A stretch of DNA of 64,000 nt from Streptomyces sp. CB02923 (GTDB lineage: Bacteria; Actinomycetota; Actinomycetes; Streptomycetales; Streptomycetaceae), in the NCBI RefSeq assembly GCF_001905005.1, contig NZ_LWKZ01000029.1, forward strand, positions 62,001 to 126,000, in the 5' to 3' direction. The notes under the pieces were generated by a model. That model was not told the origin of the DNA and searched no databases. It worked only from the letters and a program-made list of their open reading frames with translations. The position numbers were made by a program, and so were the translations under genes. Below are positions 1 to 15,326 of the stretch, one piece after another. Within the stretch, counting starts at the first letter, position 1; the number at the start of each line of letters is the position of its first letter.

Positions 1-3170
<3,170 letters not shown>

Positions 3171-3256
3171 TGTCGTCAATCCCTCTTTCAGGGTCGTGCC
3201 CTTCGCGTAAGCGAAAAAATGGGCTCTACATCATGGTCTGTACGGGTCCGGGGCGA

Positions 3257-3287
3257 CCGGGGCTCCTTGGGGGGTAAGGAGCCCCGG
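3257..3287 (-). other. hairpin in the rpoB-rpoC spacer
   Basis: A perfect 12-bp stem (CCGGGGCTCCTT / AAGGAGCCCCGG) with a 7-nt loop lies just after the rpoB stop and 87 bp before rpoC. There is no good U-run, so a processing site or weak attenuator is as likely as a terminator. Confidence 0.6.
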
Positions 3288-3296
3288 CCAGGCCCG

Positions 3297-6779
<3,483 letters not shown>

Positions 6780-6943
6780 GAGGGGGTCCTTCCGAGGGCT
6801 CGGACTCACTACGCGCGTACCGGTCCCGGACCGAACACAGCCGGAGGAAAGGCCCAGGTCAGGGCGGATCAGTCGGCATTGCTCGGGCTCGGGTATGCCC
6901 CTGGTGACGGGCAGGGAGCAGCTAACAGGCAGCGCAAAGGGTC

Positions 6944-6972
6944 AGTGTAGCCACTCGGCACACTGATGTCCA
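6944..6972 (-). promoter_or_regulatory. rpoBC promoter
   Basis: Read on the minus strand: -35 TGGACA (6972-6967), 17-bp spacer, -10 TACACT (6949-6944). This is a near-consensus housekeeping promoter, predicting a start near 6937 and a ~158-nt rpoB leader. rpoBC can therefore be transcribed apart from rplJL. Confidence 0.75.
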
Positions 6973-7320
6973 GAGCGAGTTTCCGGAGACCGGTTCAGCA
7001 CCGTGATACCGATCTTCTCCCTCCGGGAGGCGGCACCCTCCGTGACGGAGGTACCCCTCTTTGTCCTTCTCAACGCCCAACGTCTTATGCCTGCCGCAAG
7101 CCGTGCGCCAACAGGCGCACCTCGATGCTTCCCTCTTCGCCGGCGATCCATGCCTCGAACCCGGATCGCTTCTGTCGTCGCGTCCTGAGAATTGCGCGCT
7201 GCGTGCGGTTCGTCAAGGCCCCCCACCCACTGGAAGATCGTCACGGGGTGCACGGGCCGGGCAACGAAGATCACCATACTCGCACGGAAGGGCGGGGCGA
7301 CGCAGCCGCGGCCCGAACGC

Positions 7321-7357
7321 CCGAAGGCGACCACCCGCATGGGTGATCGCCTTCAGG
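7321..7357 (-). terminator. hairpin downstream of rplL (attenuator or terminator)
   Basis: Long stem CCGAAGGCGACCACCC / GGGTGATCGCCTTCAGG around a GCAT loop, with one internal mismatch, starting about 30 bp past the rplL stop. No U-run follows. The position matches the known partial-termination point between rplL and rpoB in other bacteria. Confidence 0.65.
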
Positions 7358-7385
7358 TTTGCGAAGAGTCAGCAGACTCGCAAGG

Positions 7386-7769
7386 TCACTTGACCTCGAC
7401 GGAGGCGCCGGCGCCCTTGAGGGACTCGGCGGCCTTCTCGGCGGCGTCCTTGGCGACCTTCTCGAGGACCGGCTTCGGGGTGCCGTCGACGAGGTCCTTG
7501 GCCTCCTTCAGACCCAGCGAGGTCAGCTCACGCACGACCTTGATGACCTGGATCTTCTTGTCGCCGGCGCCGGTGAGGATGACGTCGAACTCGTCCTGCT
7601 CCTCGGCGGCCTCGGCGGCCGGGGCACCCGGGGCAGCGGCAACGACGGCGGCCGGGGCGGCAGCCTCGACGTCGAACTTCTCCTCGAACTTCTTCACGAA
7701 GTCGGAGAGCTCGAGCAGGGTCATCTCCTCGAACTGGGCGAGCAGTTCGTCCTGGGTGAGCTTCGCCAT
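7386..7769 (-). CDS. rplL: 50S ribosomal protein L7/L12
   Basis: Stalk protein of the large ribosomal subunit, 127 residues, which recruits translation factors. The N-terminal dimerisation helix region (MAKLTQDELLAQFEEMTL), an Ala/Pro-rich hinge (about residues 36-58) and the C-terminal factor-binding domain (FDVILTGAGDKKIQVIKVVRE, GLKEAKDLVDG) are all present. It lies 87 bp after rplJ on the same strand; the two are normally co-transcribed from the rplJ promoter, and L10 and L12 form the stalk complex together. Confidence 0.98.
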   Translation of the reverse strand: MAKLTQDELLAQFEEMTLLELSDFVKKFEEKFDVEAAAPAAVVAAAPGAPAAEAAEEQDEFDVILTGAGDKKIQVIKVVRELTSLGLKEAKDLVDGTPKPVLEKVAKDAAEKAAESLKGAGASVEVK

Positions 7770-7856
7770 GGTGGCGGTCCTTCCACTAATTCGGCTGGTG
7801 CCGGATGTACATTGCGGCGGGCGTGCTGAGCAGATGCCCGCTGGACTGAGGAGTGG

Positions 7857-8408
7857 TTACTCCGCAGCCTCGGCGGGAGCCGGCTCACCGGCACCGCCCT
7901 GCTCGACCTTGCTGCGAAGAGCGTCCGCGGTGCGGACCATCTTCGTGAGCGGGGCCTGGAAGGTCGCCGCGGCCTTGGCCATGGACGCCTTCATGCCACC
8001 CGCCAGCTTGGCGAGCAGAACCTCGCGGGACTCGAGGTCCGCAAGCTTCTTGATCTCGTCGGCGGACAGCGCCCTACCGTCAAGGACACCGCCCTTGATG
8101 ACGAGAGAGGGGTTCTCCTTGGCGAAGTCACGAAGACCCTTTGCCGCCTCGACCGGGTCACCGGTCACGAAGGCGACGGCCGTCGAGCCCTTGAGGTGCT
8201 CGTCCAGCGTGATCCCGGCCTCATTGGCCGCAATCTTGGTCAGCGTGTTCTTCACCACACGGTACTGAGCGTTGTCACCGAGCGAACGGCGCAGCTGCTT
8301 GAGCTGCGCGACGGACAGTCCGGTGTACGCGGTCACAACAGCTGCGTTGGAGTTACGGAGCTTCTCCGTGATCTCCTCGACGGCTGCGACCTTGTCGGGC
8401 CTCGCCAT
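7857..8408 (-). CDS. rplJ: 50S ribosomal protein L10
   Basis: Stalk base protein that binds 23S rRNA and L7/L12 dimers, 183 residues. The ATG at 8408 (MARPDKVAAVEEI) has a perfect AAGGAGG ten bases upstream; a longer in-frame ATG at 8492 lies in the leader and is rejected. The conserved central part (YTGLSVAQLKQLRRSL, YRVVKNTLTKIA) is intact and an Ala/Glu/Pro-rich tail closes the protein. Free L10 or L10-L12 probably represses its own translation through the upstream leader. Confidence 0.98.
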   Translation of the reverse strand: MARPDKVAAVEEITEKLRNSNAAVVTAYTGLSVAQLKQLRRSLGDNAQYRVVKNTLTKIAANEAGITLDEHLKGSTAVAFVTGDPVEAAKGLRDFAKENPSLVIKGGVLDGRALSADEIKKLADLESREVLLAKLAGGMKASMAKAAATFQAPLTKMVRTADALRSKVEQGGAGEPAPAEAAE

Positions 8409-8624
8409 GAGCCTCGGCCTCCTTCCGGGTGATGAGGACCGCGCAGAAGGGGCTGGGCAAAACAAACGCCCCGGCGCAGGCGCACGGGGCATGGCTCAAC
8501 CGGACGAAACGGAGTTCTTCCGGGAGTTCTTCCTCGATACCTGCGCAGGCCGTCCGCAGCTAGCGGATCCTTCGGCCCCGTACGCCATTCAGGCGCACAG
8601 AGACAACCAGCGGTCTTTGGCTTC
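8409..8624 (-). promoter_or_regulatory. rplJ 5' leader, L10-type autoregulatory RNA
   Basis: About 215 nt lie between the predicted start and rplJ. Near the 5' end (8622-8605, minus) the RNA reads CCAAAGACCGCTGGTTGT, resembling the conserved kink-turn region of bacterial L10 leaders. Further on, a hairpin (8490-8468; GCCCCG arms with an inner GCGC pairing) is followed by GTTTGTTTTG, an attenuator-like arrangement before the AAGGAGG of rplJ. The family assignment is from pattern only. Confidence 0.6.
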
Positions 8625-8630
8625 TTCGCT

Positions 8631-8660
8631 ACGGTACGCGACCGGCCACGGCGCAGGCAA
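8631..8660 (-). promoter_or_regulatory. rplJL promoter
   Basis: Minus-strand -35 TTGCCT (8660-8655), 18-bp spacer, -10 TACCGT (8636-8631). It sits directly upstream of the L10-leader-like sequence and downstream of the terminator hairpin of the preceding lipoprotein gene. Confidence 0.55.
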
Positions 8661-8666
8661 ATCCGT

Positions 8667-8695
8667 TCCGGACCCGGCGGCGCGCCGGGCCCGGA
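8667..8695 (-). terminator. terminator hairpin after lipoprotein gene
   Basis: A 13-bp stem with one mismatch (TCCGGACCCGGCG / CGCCGGGCCCGGA) and GCG loop, just past the stop of the lipoprotein gene. No U-run, as is common in Streptomyces. Confidence 0.5.
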
Positions 8696-8714
8696 GCGGT
8701 GCGGCCGGACGGCG

Positions 8715-9581
8715 TCAGGCCGTCAGCCCGCCGCCTGCGGCACCGGCGCCGGCGCCGAGCTTGCCGGTGTCGGTGACCTGCGAGGCCGGGGGCTCCTGAA
8801 CGGTGACCTTGGTGCCGTAGTCGGAGTAGTAGACCGTGCTCTCCGCGCCGCCCATGTTGTTCTGGGCCTTCTCGGTCTTCTTGACGAGCAGGTCGTCGGG
8901 GCCGATCCACAGGTCGATGGTCTCGTTCTTGGTGCCGCTCTTCTTGAGCGACTCCTCCAGCGCCTTCATGTCCTTCTCGCTGAAGTCCTTGGACGCCTGC
9001 ATACGGGTCAGCTCGGCCACGTCGAAGGTGGCGGTGTAGTGGGTCGCCTGGACGCCGCGCACGTCCTCCGTACCGACCTTCTTGGCCTTGCCCGACGCGA
9101 TGACCAGTCCCACCGACCGCGACGGGTTGTTGTTCTGCATCTGGTCCTTGACCAGCGCGAAGGTCGGGTTCTGCTTCGCCAGCGCGTCGAAGTCGTACTT
9201 CATCCAGGGCTTGCCGCCGAGGTTGAGGTTGAGGAACATCGCCTCCGGCGTGGTGATCACCTTCATGGGCTTGCCCCCGCCCAGGCCGCCCTGCGCGGCC
9301 ATCTCGGCGTTCATCCGCACGCCCTGGGCCCAGTCCATCTCGCCCTTCATGGTCCGCGCCGCCGCGCCGGACCTGGTCGTGGACTCGACCTTGGCCGACT
9401 TCTCCGCGCCGGTCTTCTCGGAGGCGGTCCGCAGGGCGGCCATGGCGGCCTGGGCGGGCGAGCCGTTGCCGCCCGCGTCGCCGCCGGCCGCCTTGTTCCC
9501 GCCGTCCTTGCCGCCGCACGCGGTCAGTCCGGCCATCATGACGACTCCGGCCGCGACCGCGGTGATCCGAGCAGTACGCAC
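8715..9581 (-). CDS. LppX/LolA-like lipoprotein
   Basis: Predicted lipid-anchored extracytoplasmic protein, 288 residues. The GTG at 9581 (VRTARITAVAAG) has GGGGAGAG upstream and begins a signal peptide ending in the lipobox LTAC, so Cys about 21 is the lipidation site. After a Gly/Ala linker come a domain with repeated Lys-Thr segments and a long beta-rich body (MKGEMDWAQ, MFLNLNLGGKPWMKYD, YTATFDVAELTRM, IDLWIGPDDLLVKK), typical of the LolA/LppX lipid-carrier fold. It sits between rplA and rplJ, is bounded by terminators on both sides, and has no visible link to translation. Confidence 0.85.
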   Translation of the reverse strand: MRTARITAVAAGVVMMAGLTACGGKDGGNKAAGGDAGGNGSPAQAAMAALRTASEKTGAEKSAKVESTTRSGAAARTMKGEMDWAQGVRMNAEMAAQGGLGGGKPMKVITTPEAMFLNLNLGGKPWMKYDFDALAKQNPTFALVKDQMQNNNPSRSVGLVIASGKAKKVGTEDVRGVQATHYTATFDVAELTRMQASKDFSEKDMKALEESLKKSGTKNETIDLWIGPDDLLVKKTEKAQNNMGGAESTVYYSDYGTKVTVQEPPASQVTDTGKLGAGAGAAGGGLTA

Positions 9582-9695
9582 GTGTCTCTCCCCGTTGTAG
9601 ATCAGCTTTTCGACTGCGGGTGAGCGTAGTGCAGAGGGGTGACAGCGCCCGCGCCGGGCCTCGGGCCGCCCCGTACGGCCCTGTGCCGGACAACG

Positions 9696-9734
9696 CGTCG
9701 GGCCCCGCACCTCGGCGAGGTGCGGGGCCCGACG
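9696..9734 (-). terminator. strong terminator hairpin after rplA
   Basis: A perfect 18-bp inverted repeat (CGTCGGGCCCCGCACCTC and its complement) with a 3-nt GGC loop, 30 bp past the rplA stop. It ends the rplKA transcript and isolates the lipoprotein gene. Confidence 0.8.
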
Positions 9735-9763
9735 TACGCGTACGCGCGCGCCTGCCGTCAGAC

Positions 9764-10486
9764 TCAGACGGCGAGCACGTCCTCCTCGACGAGGAGGTTG
9801 CGGGTGCGGTTGGAGTCGACCGGGACGCCGGGGCCCATCGTGGTGCTGATGGTGGCCTTCTTGATGTAGCGGCCCTTGGCGGCGGACGGCTTGAGGCGGT
9901 TGATCTCCTCGAGCGCCGCGGCGTAGTTCTCCACCAGCTTGGCGTCGTCGAAGGACACCTTGCCGATGATGAAGTGGAGGTTCGCGTGCTTGTCCACGCG
10001 GAACTCGATCTTGCCGCCCTTGATGTCGGTGACAGCCTTGGCGACATCGGGGGTGACGGTGCCGGTCTTCGGGTTCGGCATCAGACCACGGGGACCGAGC
10101 ACGCGGCCGAGGCGGCCGACCTTGCCCATGAGGTCCGGCGTGGCGACGACGGCGTCGAAGTCCAGACGGCCCTTGGAGACCTCGTCGATCAGTTCGTCGG
10201 AGCCGACGATGTCGGCGCCGGCGGCTTCCGCGGCCGCAGCACGGTCGCCGGTCGCGAAGACCAGGACCCGGGCGGTCTTACCGGTGCCGTGCGGGAGGTT
10301 CACGGTGCCGCGGACCATCTGGTCGGCCTTGCGCGGGTCGACACCCAGGCGCATGGCGATCTCGACGGTCGCGTCGAACTTGGCCGGAGAGGTCTCCTTG
10401 GCCAGGCGGACGGCCTCGAGCGGGGCGTACAGACGCTCCCGGTCGATCTTCGCGTCCGCGTTGCGAAGATTCTTGCTGCGCTTCAC
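9764..10486 (-). CDS. rplA: 50S ribosomal protein L1
   Basis: Binds 23S rRNA at the L1 stalk and is a translational repressor in many bacteria; 240 residues. The family signature is complete (VRGTVNLPHGTGKTARVLVFA, VGRLGRVLGPRGLMPNPKTGTV, GKIEFRVDKHANLHFIIGK). The GTG start follows CAGGAG by 6 bases. Located 106 bp after rplK on the same strand, forming the usual rplK-rplA pair. Confidence 0.98.
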   Translation of the reverse strand: MKRSKNLRNADAKIDRERLYAPLEAVRLAKETSPAKFDATVEIAMRLGVDPRKADQMVRGTVNLPHGTGKTARVLVFATGDRAAAAEAAGADIVGSDELIDEVSKGRLDFDAVVATPDLMGKVGRLGRVLGPRGLMPNPKTGTVTPDVAKAVTDIKGGKIEFRVDKHANLHFIIGKVSFDDAKLVENYAAALEEINRLKPSAAKGRYIKKATISTTMGPGVPVDSNRTRNLLVEEDVLAV

Positions 10487-10592
10487 TGCTGCTCCTGAAT
10501 GGTGGCGGTGGAGTCGTGGTGCGGGCCAGCGCCTGGCCCTGCCACGTGCCCCGGGATGCGGCGGGTGCCGCGGGGCGGATGCGGGGTGGCTG

Positions 10593-11027
10593 TCAGCCCT
10601 CGACCGTGATGCCCATGGAACGGGCGGTGCCGGCGATGATCTTCGACGCGGCGTCCAGGTCGTTGGCGTTCAGGTCGGGCATCTTGGTGGTGGCGATCTC
10701 GCGGACCTGGTCGGCCGTGATCTTGGCGACCTTGGTCTTGTGCGGCTCGCCGGAGCCCTTCTCCACGCCCGCGGCCTTCAGGATCATCTTGGAGGCCGGC
10801 GGAGTCTTGGTGATGAAGGTGAAGGAACGGTCTTCGTAGACCGTGATCTCCACCGGGATCACCCAGCCACGCTGCGACTCGGTCGCCGCGTTGTAGGCCT
10901 TGCAGAACTCCATGATGTTGACGCCGTGCTGGCCCAGCGCGGGGCCGACCGGCGGAGCCGGGTTCGCGGCACCGGCCTGGATCTGGAGCTTGATGAGCCC
11001 CGTGACCTTCTTCTTCTTGGGAGGCAT
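10593..11027 (-). CDS. rplK: 50S ribosomal protein L11
   Basis: GTPase-centre protein, 144 residues, required for stringent factor activation and the target region of thiostrepton. The N-terminal domain ([35 protein letters not shown], shown in part: [11 protein letters not shown]) and the C-terminal rRNA-binding domain ([20 protein letters not shown] in part) are intact. ATG with GGAGAGAG upstream. A terminator separates it from nusG, so it probably has its own promoter in the short spacer, but I see no convincing -35/-10 pair. Confidence 0.98.
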
Positions 11028-11122
11028 GCTCTCTCCGGGTCCTAGTGAGAGGTTTTTCGCCTGACCATCCGGTCATCCGGATGGAGGCATACCGCACAAC
11101 GATAACGGGTATAGAGGTGCGG

Positions 11123-11174
11123 CCAAAAACCGAGCAGGTCAGACGGTCCCCGCGGGGCTCGCCTGACCTGTTCG
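11123..11174 (-). terminator. Rho-independent terminator after nusG
   Basis: GAACAGGTCAG ... CTGACCTGCTC hairpin with a GC-rich inner stem (CCCCGCGGGG), followed on the minus strand by GGTTTTTGG. This is the best textbook terminator in the region; it splits secE-nusG from rplKA. Confidence 0.85.
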
Positions 11175-11196
11175 GAAGCAGTGGTTCCAGAAGGTG

Positions 11197-12147
11197 TCAG
11201 TTCTTCTGGATCTGGTCGAAGCTCAGCTCGACCGGGGTCTCGCGGCCGAAGATCTCGACGAGGCCCTTGACCTTCTTCGAGTCGGCGTTGATCTCGTTGA
11301 TCGTGGCCTGCAGCGTCGCGAACGGGCCGTCGGTGACGGTGACCGCGTCGCCCACCTCGAAGTCCAGCACCTGGACCTCGACCTTGCGGGACGGCGCCGG
11401 CTTGCCCTCGGCCTCGGCGGCCTCCTTGGCGGCCTTCTCCTCGGCCTCCGGGGCGAGCATCTTGACGATCTCGTCCAGCGTGAGCGGGTACGGGTCGTAG
11501 GCGTTGCCCACGAAGCCGGTCACACCGGGCGTGTTGCGCACGACGCCCCAGGACTCGTTCGTCAGGTCCATGCGCACGAGCACGTAGCCCGGGAGCTTGT
11601 TCTGGCGGACGTTCTTGCGCTCGCCGTTCTTGATCTGGACGATCTCTTCTTCGGGGACCTCGGCCTGGTAGATGAAGTCCTCGACGTTGAGCGAGACGGC
11701 GCGCTGCTCCAGGTTGGCCTTCACGCGCTTCTCGTAGCCCGCGTAGGTGTGGATGACGTACCACTCGCCCGGCAGGGTGCGCAGCTCCTCGCGGAGCGCG
11801 GCGATCGGGTCGACCGGCTCGGCGTCCTCGACCGGCTCCGCGTCCTCGGCTTCGTCCTGCGCCTCGGCCTCGTCCTGCGCCTCGGCGTCCTCGGCGGTCT
11901 CGGCCACGGCGGCGGGCTCGTCCTCGGCCTCGACGGTCACCGCGGCCTCTTCGGCGGGCTCGCCCGCCTCGGCGTCCTCGGCGTCGAGCTCGTCCTTCTC
12001 GTCGGCGGCCTCGACGATCTCGCGAGCGCCCTCTTCGTCGGCAATCGCCGCAGCGTCGCCCTCGACCTCGGCCGAGGCAGCCGCGTCAACGTCGGCCGCT
12101 GCCGTCTCGACGGAGTCGGCGGCGTCGTTCAGGTTCGGGTCAGACAC
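11197..12147 (-). CDS. nusG: transcription termination/antitermination factor NusG
   Basis: Binds RNA polymerase and couples it to Rho and the ribosome. 316 residues against ~180 in E. coli. The core is standard: NGN domain (WYVIHTYAGYEKRVKANLEQ, LPGYVLVRMDL, VVRNTPGVTGFVG) and KOW domain (GDAVTVTDGPFATLQATINEI, PVELSFDQI). The first ~115 residues are an acidic Ala/Glu/Asp-rich extension, and an Ala/Glu/Lys-rich insert sits between NGN and KOW; such extensions are usual in Streptomyces NusG. It follows secE by 72 bp. Confidence 0.97.
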   Translation of the reverse strand: MSDPNLNDAADSVETAAADVDAAASAEVEGDAAAIADEEGAREIVEAADEKDELDAEDAEAGEPAEEAAVTVEAEDEPAAVAETAEDAEAQDEAEAQDEAEDAEPVEDAEPVDPIAALREELRTLPGEWYVIHTYAGYEKRVKANLEQRAVSLNVEDFIYQAEVPEEEIVQIKNGERKNVRQNKLPGYVLVRMDLTNESWGVVRNTPGVTGFVGNAYDPYPLTLDEIVKMLAPEAEEKAAKEAAEAEGKPAPSRKVEVQVLDFEVGDAVTVTDGPFATLQATINEINADSKKVKGLVEIFGRETPVELSFDQIQKN

Positions 12148-12189
12148 GGTGGCTGCTTCTTCCTGGCTTCAAGGGGTTGAACATGCAAA

Positions 12190-12211
12190 GGGGCGCCCGC
12201 AAAGGCGCCCT
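12190..12211 (-). other. hairpin between secE and nusG
   Basis: GGGCGCC / GGCGCCC stem with a 6-nt loop; on the minus strand it is followed by CCTTTGC. It may be an attenuator adjusting nusG relative to secE. Confidence 0.4.
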
Positions 12212-12219
12212 TCGCGGGA

Positions 12220-12513
12220 TCAGCCGAAGACGTACTTGACGACCTCGTTGAATCCCAAGTCAATCACGGTTACGAGACCGATGACGATGACGACGAAGAC
12301 GATCACCACGGTGGTGTACGTCGAAAGCTGGCCTCGTGTGGGCCACACGACCTTGCGGAGCTCGGCGATGATCTGCCGGTAGAAGAGCGCGAGACGGGCG
12401 AACGGGCCCTTCTTTCCGCGCTTGCCGCCGCGGCGGGGCTTCTTGGAGTCCGTGGTCTCGTCCTCGGAACGACCGCGCTCAGGCATGTCGATGGAGCCCA
12501 GGGCGTCCGTCAC
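12220..12513 (-). CDS. secE: preprotein translocase subunit SecE
   Basis: Small essential membrane subunit of the SecYEG channel, 97 residues, single-TM type. A basic N-terminal part (KKPRRGGKRGKKG) precedes the conserved amphipathic segment (YRQIIAELRKVVWPTRGQL) and one TM helix (TVVIVFVVIVIGLVTVIDLG). GTG start with GAGGACGA upstream. It lies between tRNA-Trp and nusG, the classic order. Confidence 0.96.
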   Translation of the reverse strand: MTDALGSIDMPERGRSEDETTDSKKPRRGGKRGKKGPFARLALFYRQIIAELRKVVWPTRGQLSTYTTVVIVFVVIVIGLVTVIDLGFNEVVKYVFG

Positions 12514-12623
12514 TCGTCCTCACCTGAATCCGGGTCGTTGGCCGTGCCGCGCCCGGTAGAGCCGCACGGCGGTGCATTTCAGTACGTACGCGTGCACGCG
12601 CCTCGGTGAAGAAGTGCGTGTAG

Positions 12624-12696
12624 CAGGGCCGGAGGGACTTGAACCCCCAACCGCTGGTTTTGGAGACCAGTGCTCTACCAATTGAGCTACGACCCT
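12624..12696 (-). tRNA. tRNA-Trp (CCA)
   Basis: 73-nt cloverleaf on the minus strand: acceptor AGGGTCG / CGGCCCT, D-arm GCTC/GAGC, anticodon loop CTCCAAA with anticodon CCA (12663-12661), T-arm GGGGGTTCAAGTCCCTCC. Discriminator G; no encoded CCA. Upstream of secE as in other actinobacteria. Confidence 0.97.
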
Positions 12697-12880
12697 TTGT
12701 GGTTTCCCCAACCTACCGCATCCCGACCACTGCACCAGGTGCGTGGACGCTTGCGCCCTGTTGGGGGCCAACGGTCAGCGAGTGTACGTGCTTCGCGGCC
12801 GGGCGTCGAACAGAAAGCCCCGCGGTGGTGCCTTCAAACCCGTGTGCCCGCCCCGTCGGCGGTCTGGGAACATGCAGTAC

Positions 12881-14113
<1,233 letters not shown>

Positions 14114-14132
14114 CGCGCACCGGCACGATGTA

Positions 14133-14159
14133 CGGGCCCCGGGGCTTTCCCGGGGCCCG
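14133..14159 (+). terminator. terminator hairpin after aminotransferase
   Basis: CGGGCCCCGGG / CCGGGGCCCG inverted repeat with a short loop, 20 bp past the stop. No U-run. Confidence 0.6.
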
Positions 14160-14233
14160 CATCTGCTTTCGGGCGGGAGCTCGTTCGGGAAAGGGCCTAC
14201 CGGCGCGTCGGCCCCGTACGGCAAGATCCTGGG

Positions 14234-15256
14234 ATGGAACGTGTACGCGATGTCCGAGGGCTGCCGAAGGCCCACCTCCACCTGCACTTCACGGGGTCGA
14301 TGCGGCCCTCGACCCTGCTGGAGCTCGCCGACAAGTACGGCGTGCACCTGCCGGAGGCCCTGAAGGGCGGCGAGCCGCCCAGGCTGCGGGCCACGGACGA
14401 GCGCGGCTGGTTCCGCTTCCAGCGCCTGTACGACATCGCGCGCTCCTGTCTGCGCTCTCCCGACGACATCCGGCGGCTGGTCCGCGAGGCCGCCGAGGAG
14501 GACGTCCGGGACGGTTCGGGGTGGCTGGAGATCCAGGTCGACCCGACCTCGTACGCGCCCCGGCTGGGCGGGCTGATCCCGGCGCTGGAGATCATCCTGG
14601 ACGCGGTGCGCGCCGCTTCCCGCGACACCGGGCTCGGGATACGCGTCCTGGTGGCGGCGAACCGCATGAAGCACCCCCTGGACGCCCGTACGCTCGCCCG
14701 GCTCGCGGTCCGCTACGCCGACCAGGGCGTGATCGGTTTCGGGCTCTCCAACGACGAGCGGCGGGGTTTCGCACGCGATTTCGACCGGGCCTTCGCCATC
14801 GCGCGCGAGGGCGGGCTGCTGGCGGCGCCGCACGGCGGCGAGCTGTCGGGGCCGTCGAGCGTGCGGGACTGCCTGGACGACCTGCACGCGTCCCGTGTCG
14901 GGCACGGGGTGCGGGCGGCCGAGGACCCGGCGCTGCTGCGGCGGCTGGCCGAGCGGGGGGTGACCTGCGAGGTCTGCCCGGCGTCGAACGTGGCCCTGGG
15001 CGTCTACGAGAAGCCGGAGGACGTACCGCTGCGGACCCTGTACGACGCGGGCGTCCCGATGGCGCTGGGCGCCGACGACCCGCTGCTGTTCGGCTCCCGG
15101 CTGGCGGAGCAGTACGAGATCGCCCGCGCGGCGCACGGCTTCACGGACGCCGAGCTGGCCGAACTGGCACGCCAGTCGGTGCGCGGCTCGCGGGCCCCGG
15201 AGAACGTGCGGCGCGAGCTGCTGGCGGGGGTGGACGCGTGGCTGCGGGAGGAGTGA
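14234..15256 (+). CDS. adenosine deaminase family protein
   Basis: Zinc-dependent purine nucleoside deaminase family, 340 residues. Metal and catalytic motifs are kept: PKAHLHLHFTGSMRP (His-x-His near the N-terminus), APHGGEL (His and catalytic Glu), RVGHG (His) and ALGADDPLLFGS (the Asp-Asp pair). The substrate could be adenosine or a related 6-aminopurine nucleoside; sequence alone does not decide. ATG start 12 codons before the metal motif. It converges on murB with 70 bp between stops. Confidence 0.88.
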   Translation: MERVRDVRGLPKAHLHLHFTGSMRPSTLLELADKYGVHLPEALKGGEPPRLRATDERGWFRFQRLYDIARSCLRSPDDIRRLVREAAEEDVRDGSGWLEIQVDPTSYAPRLGGLIPALEIILDAVRAASRDTGLGIRVLVAANRMKHPLDARTLARLAVRYADQGVIGFGLSNDERRGFARDFDRAFAIAREGGLLAAPHGGELSGPSSVRDCLDDLHASRVGHGVRAAEDPALLRRLAERGVTCEVCPASNVALGVYEKPEDVPLRTLYDAGVPMALGADDPLLFGSRLAEQYEIARAAHGFTDAELAELARQSVRGSRAPENVRRELLAGVDAWLREE

Positions 15257-15326
15257 GCGGGGAGCGGGCGGCCGGTTTCGCGCCGGTCCGTCTCCCGGCC
15301 GTACAACTGCCCGGCCGTACCGCTCC

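Larger units (their letters stand above)
6780..7385. other. rplL-rpoB intergenic region (606 bp)
   Basis: No coding sequence that I can support. It holds the hairpin downstream of rplL (7321-7357), the rpoB promoter (6944-6972) and a leader of about 160 nt in front of rpoB. Open frames on both strands here lack ribosome binding sites and family features. Confidence 0.7.
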
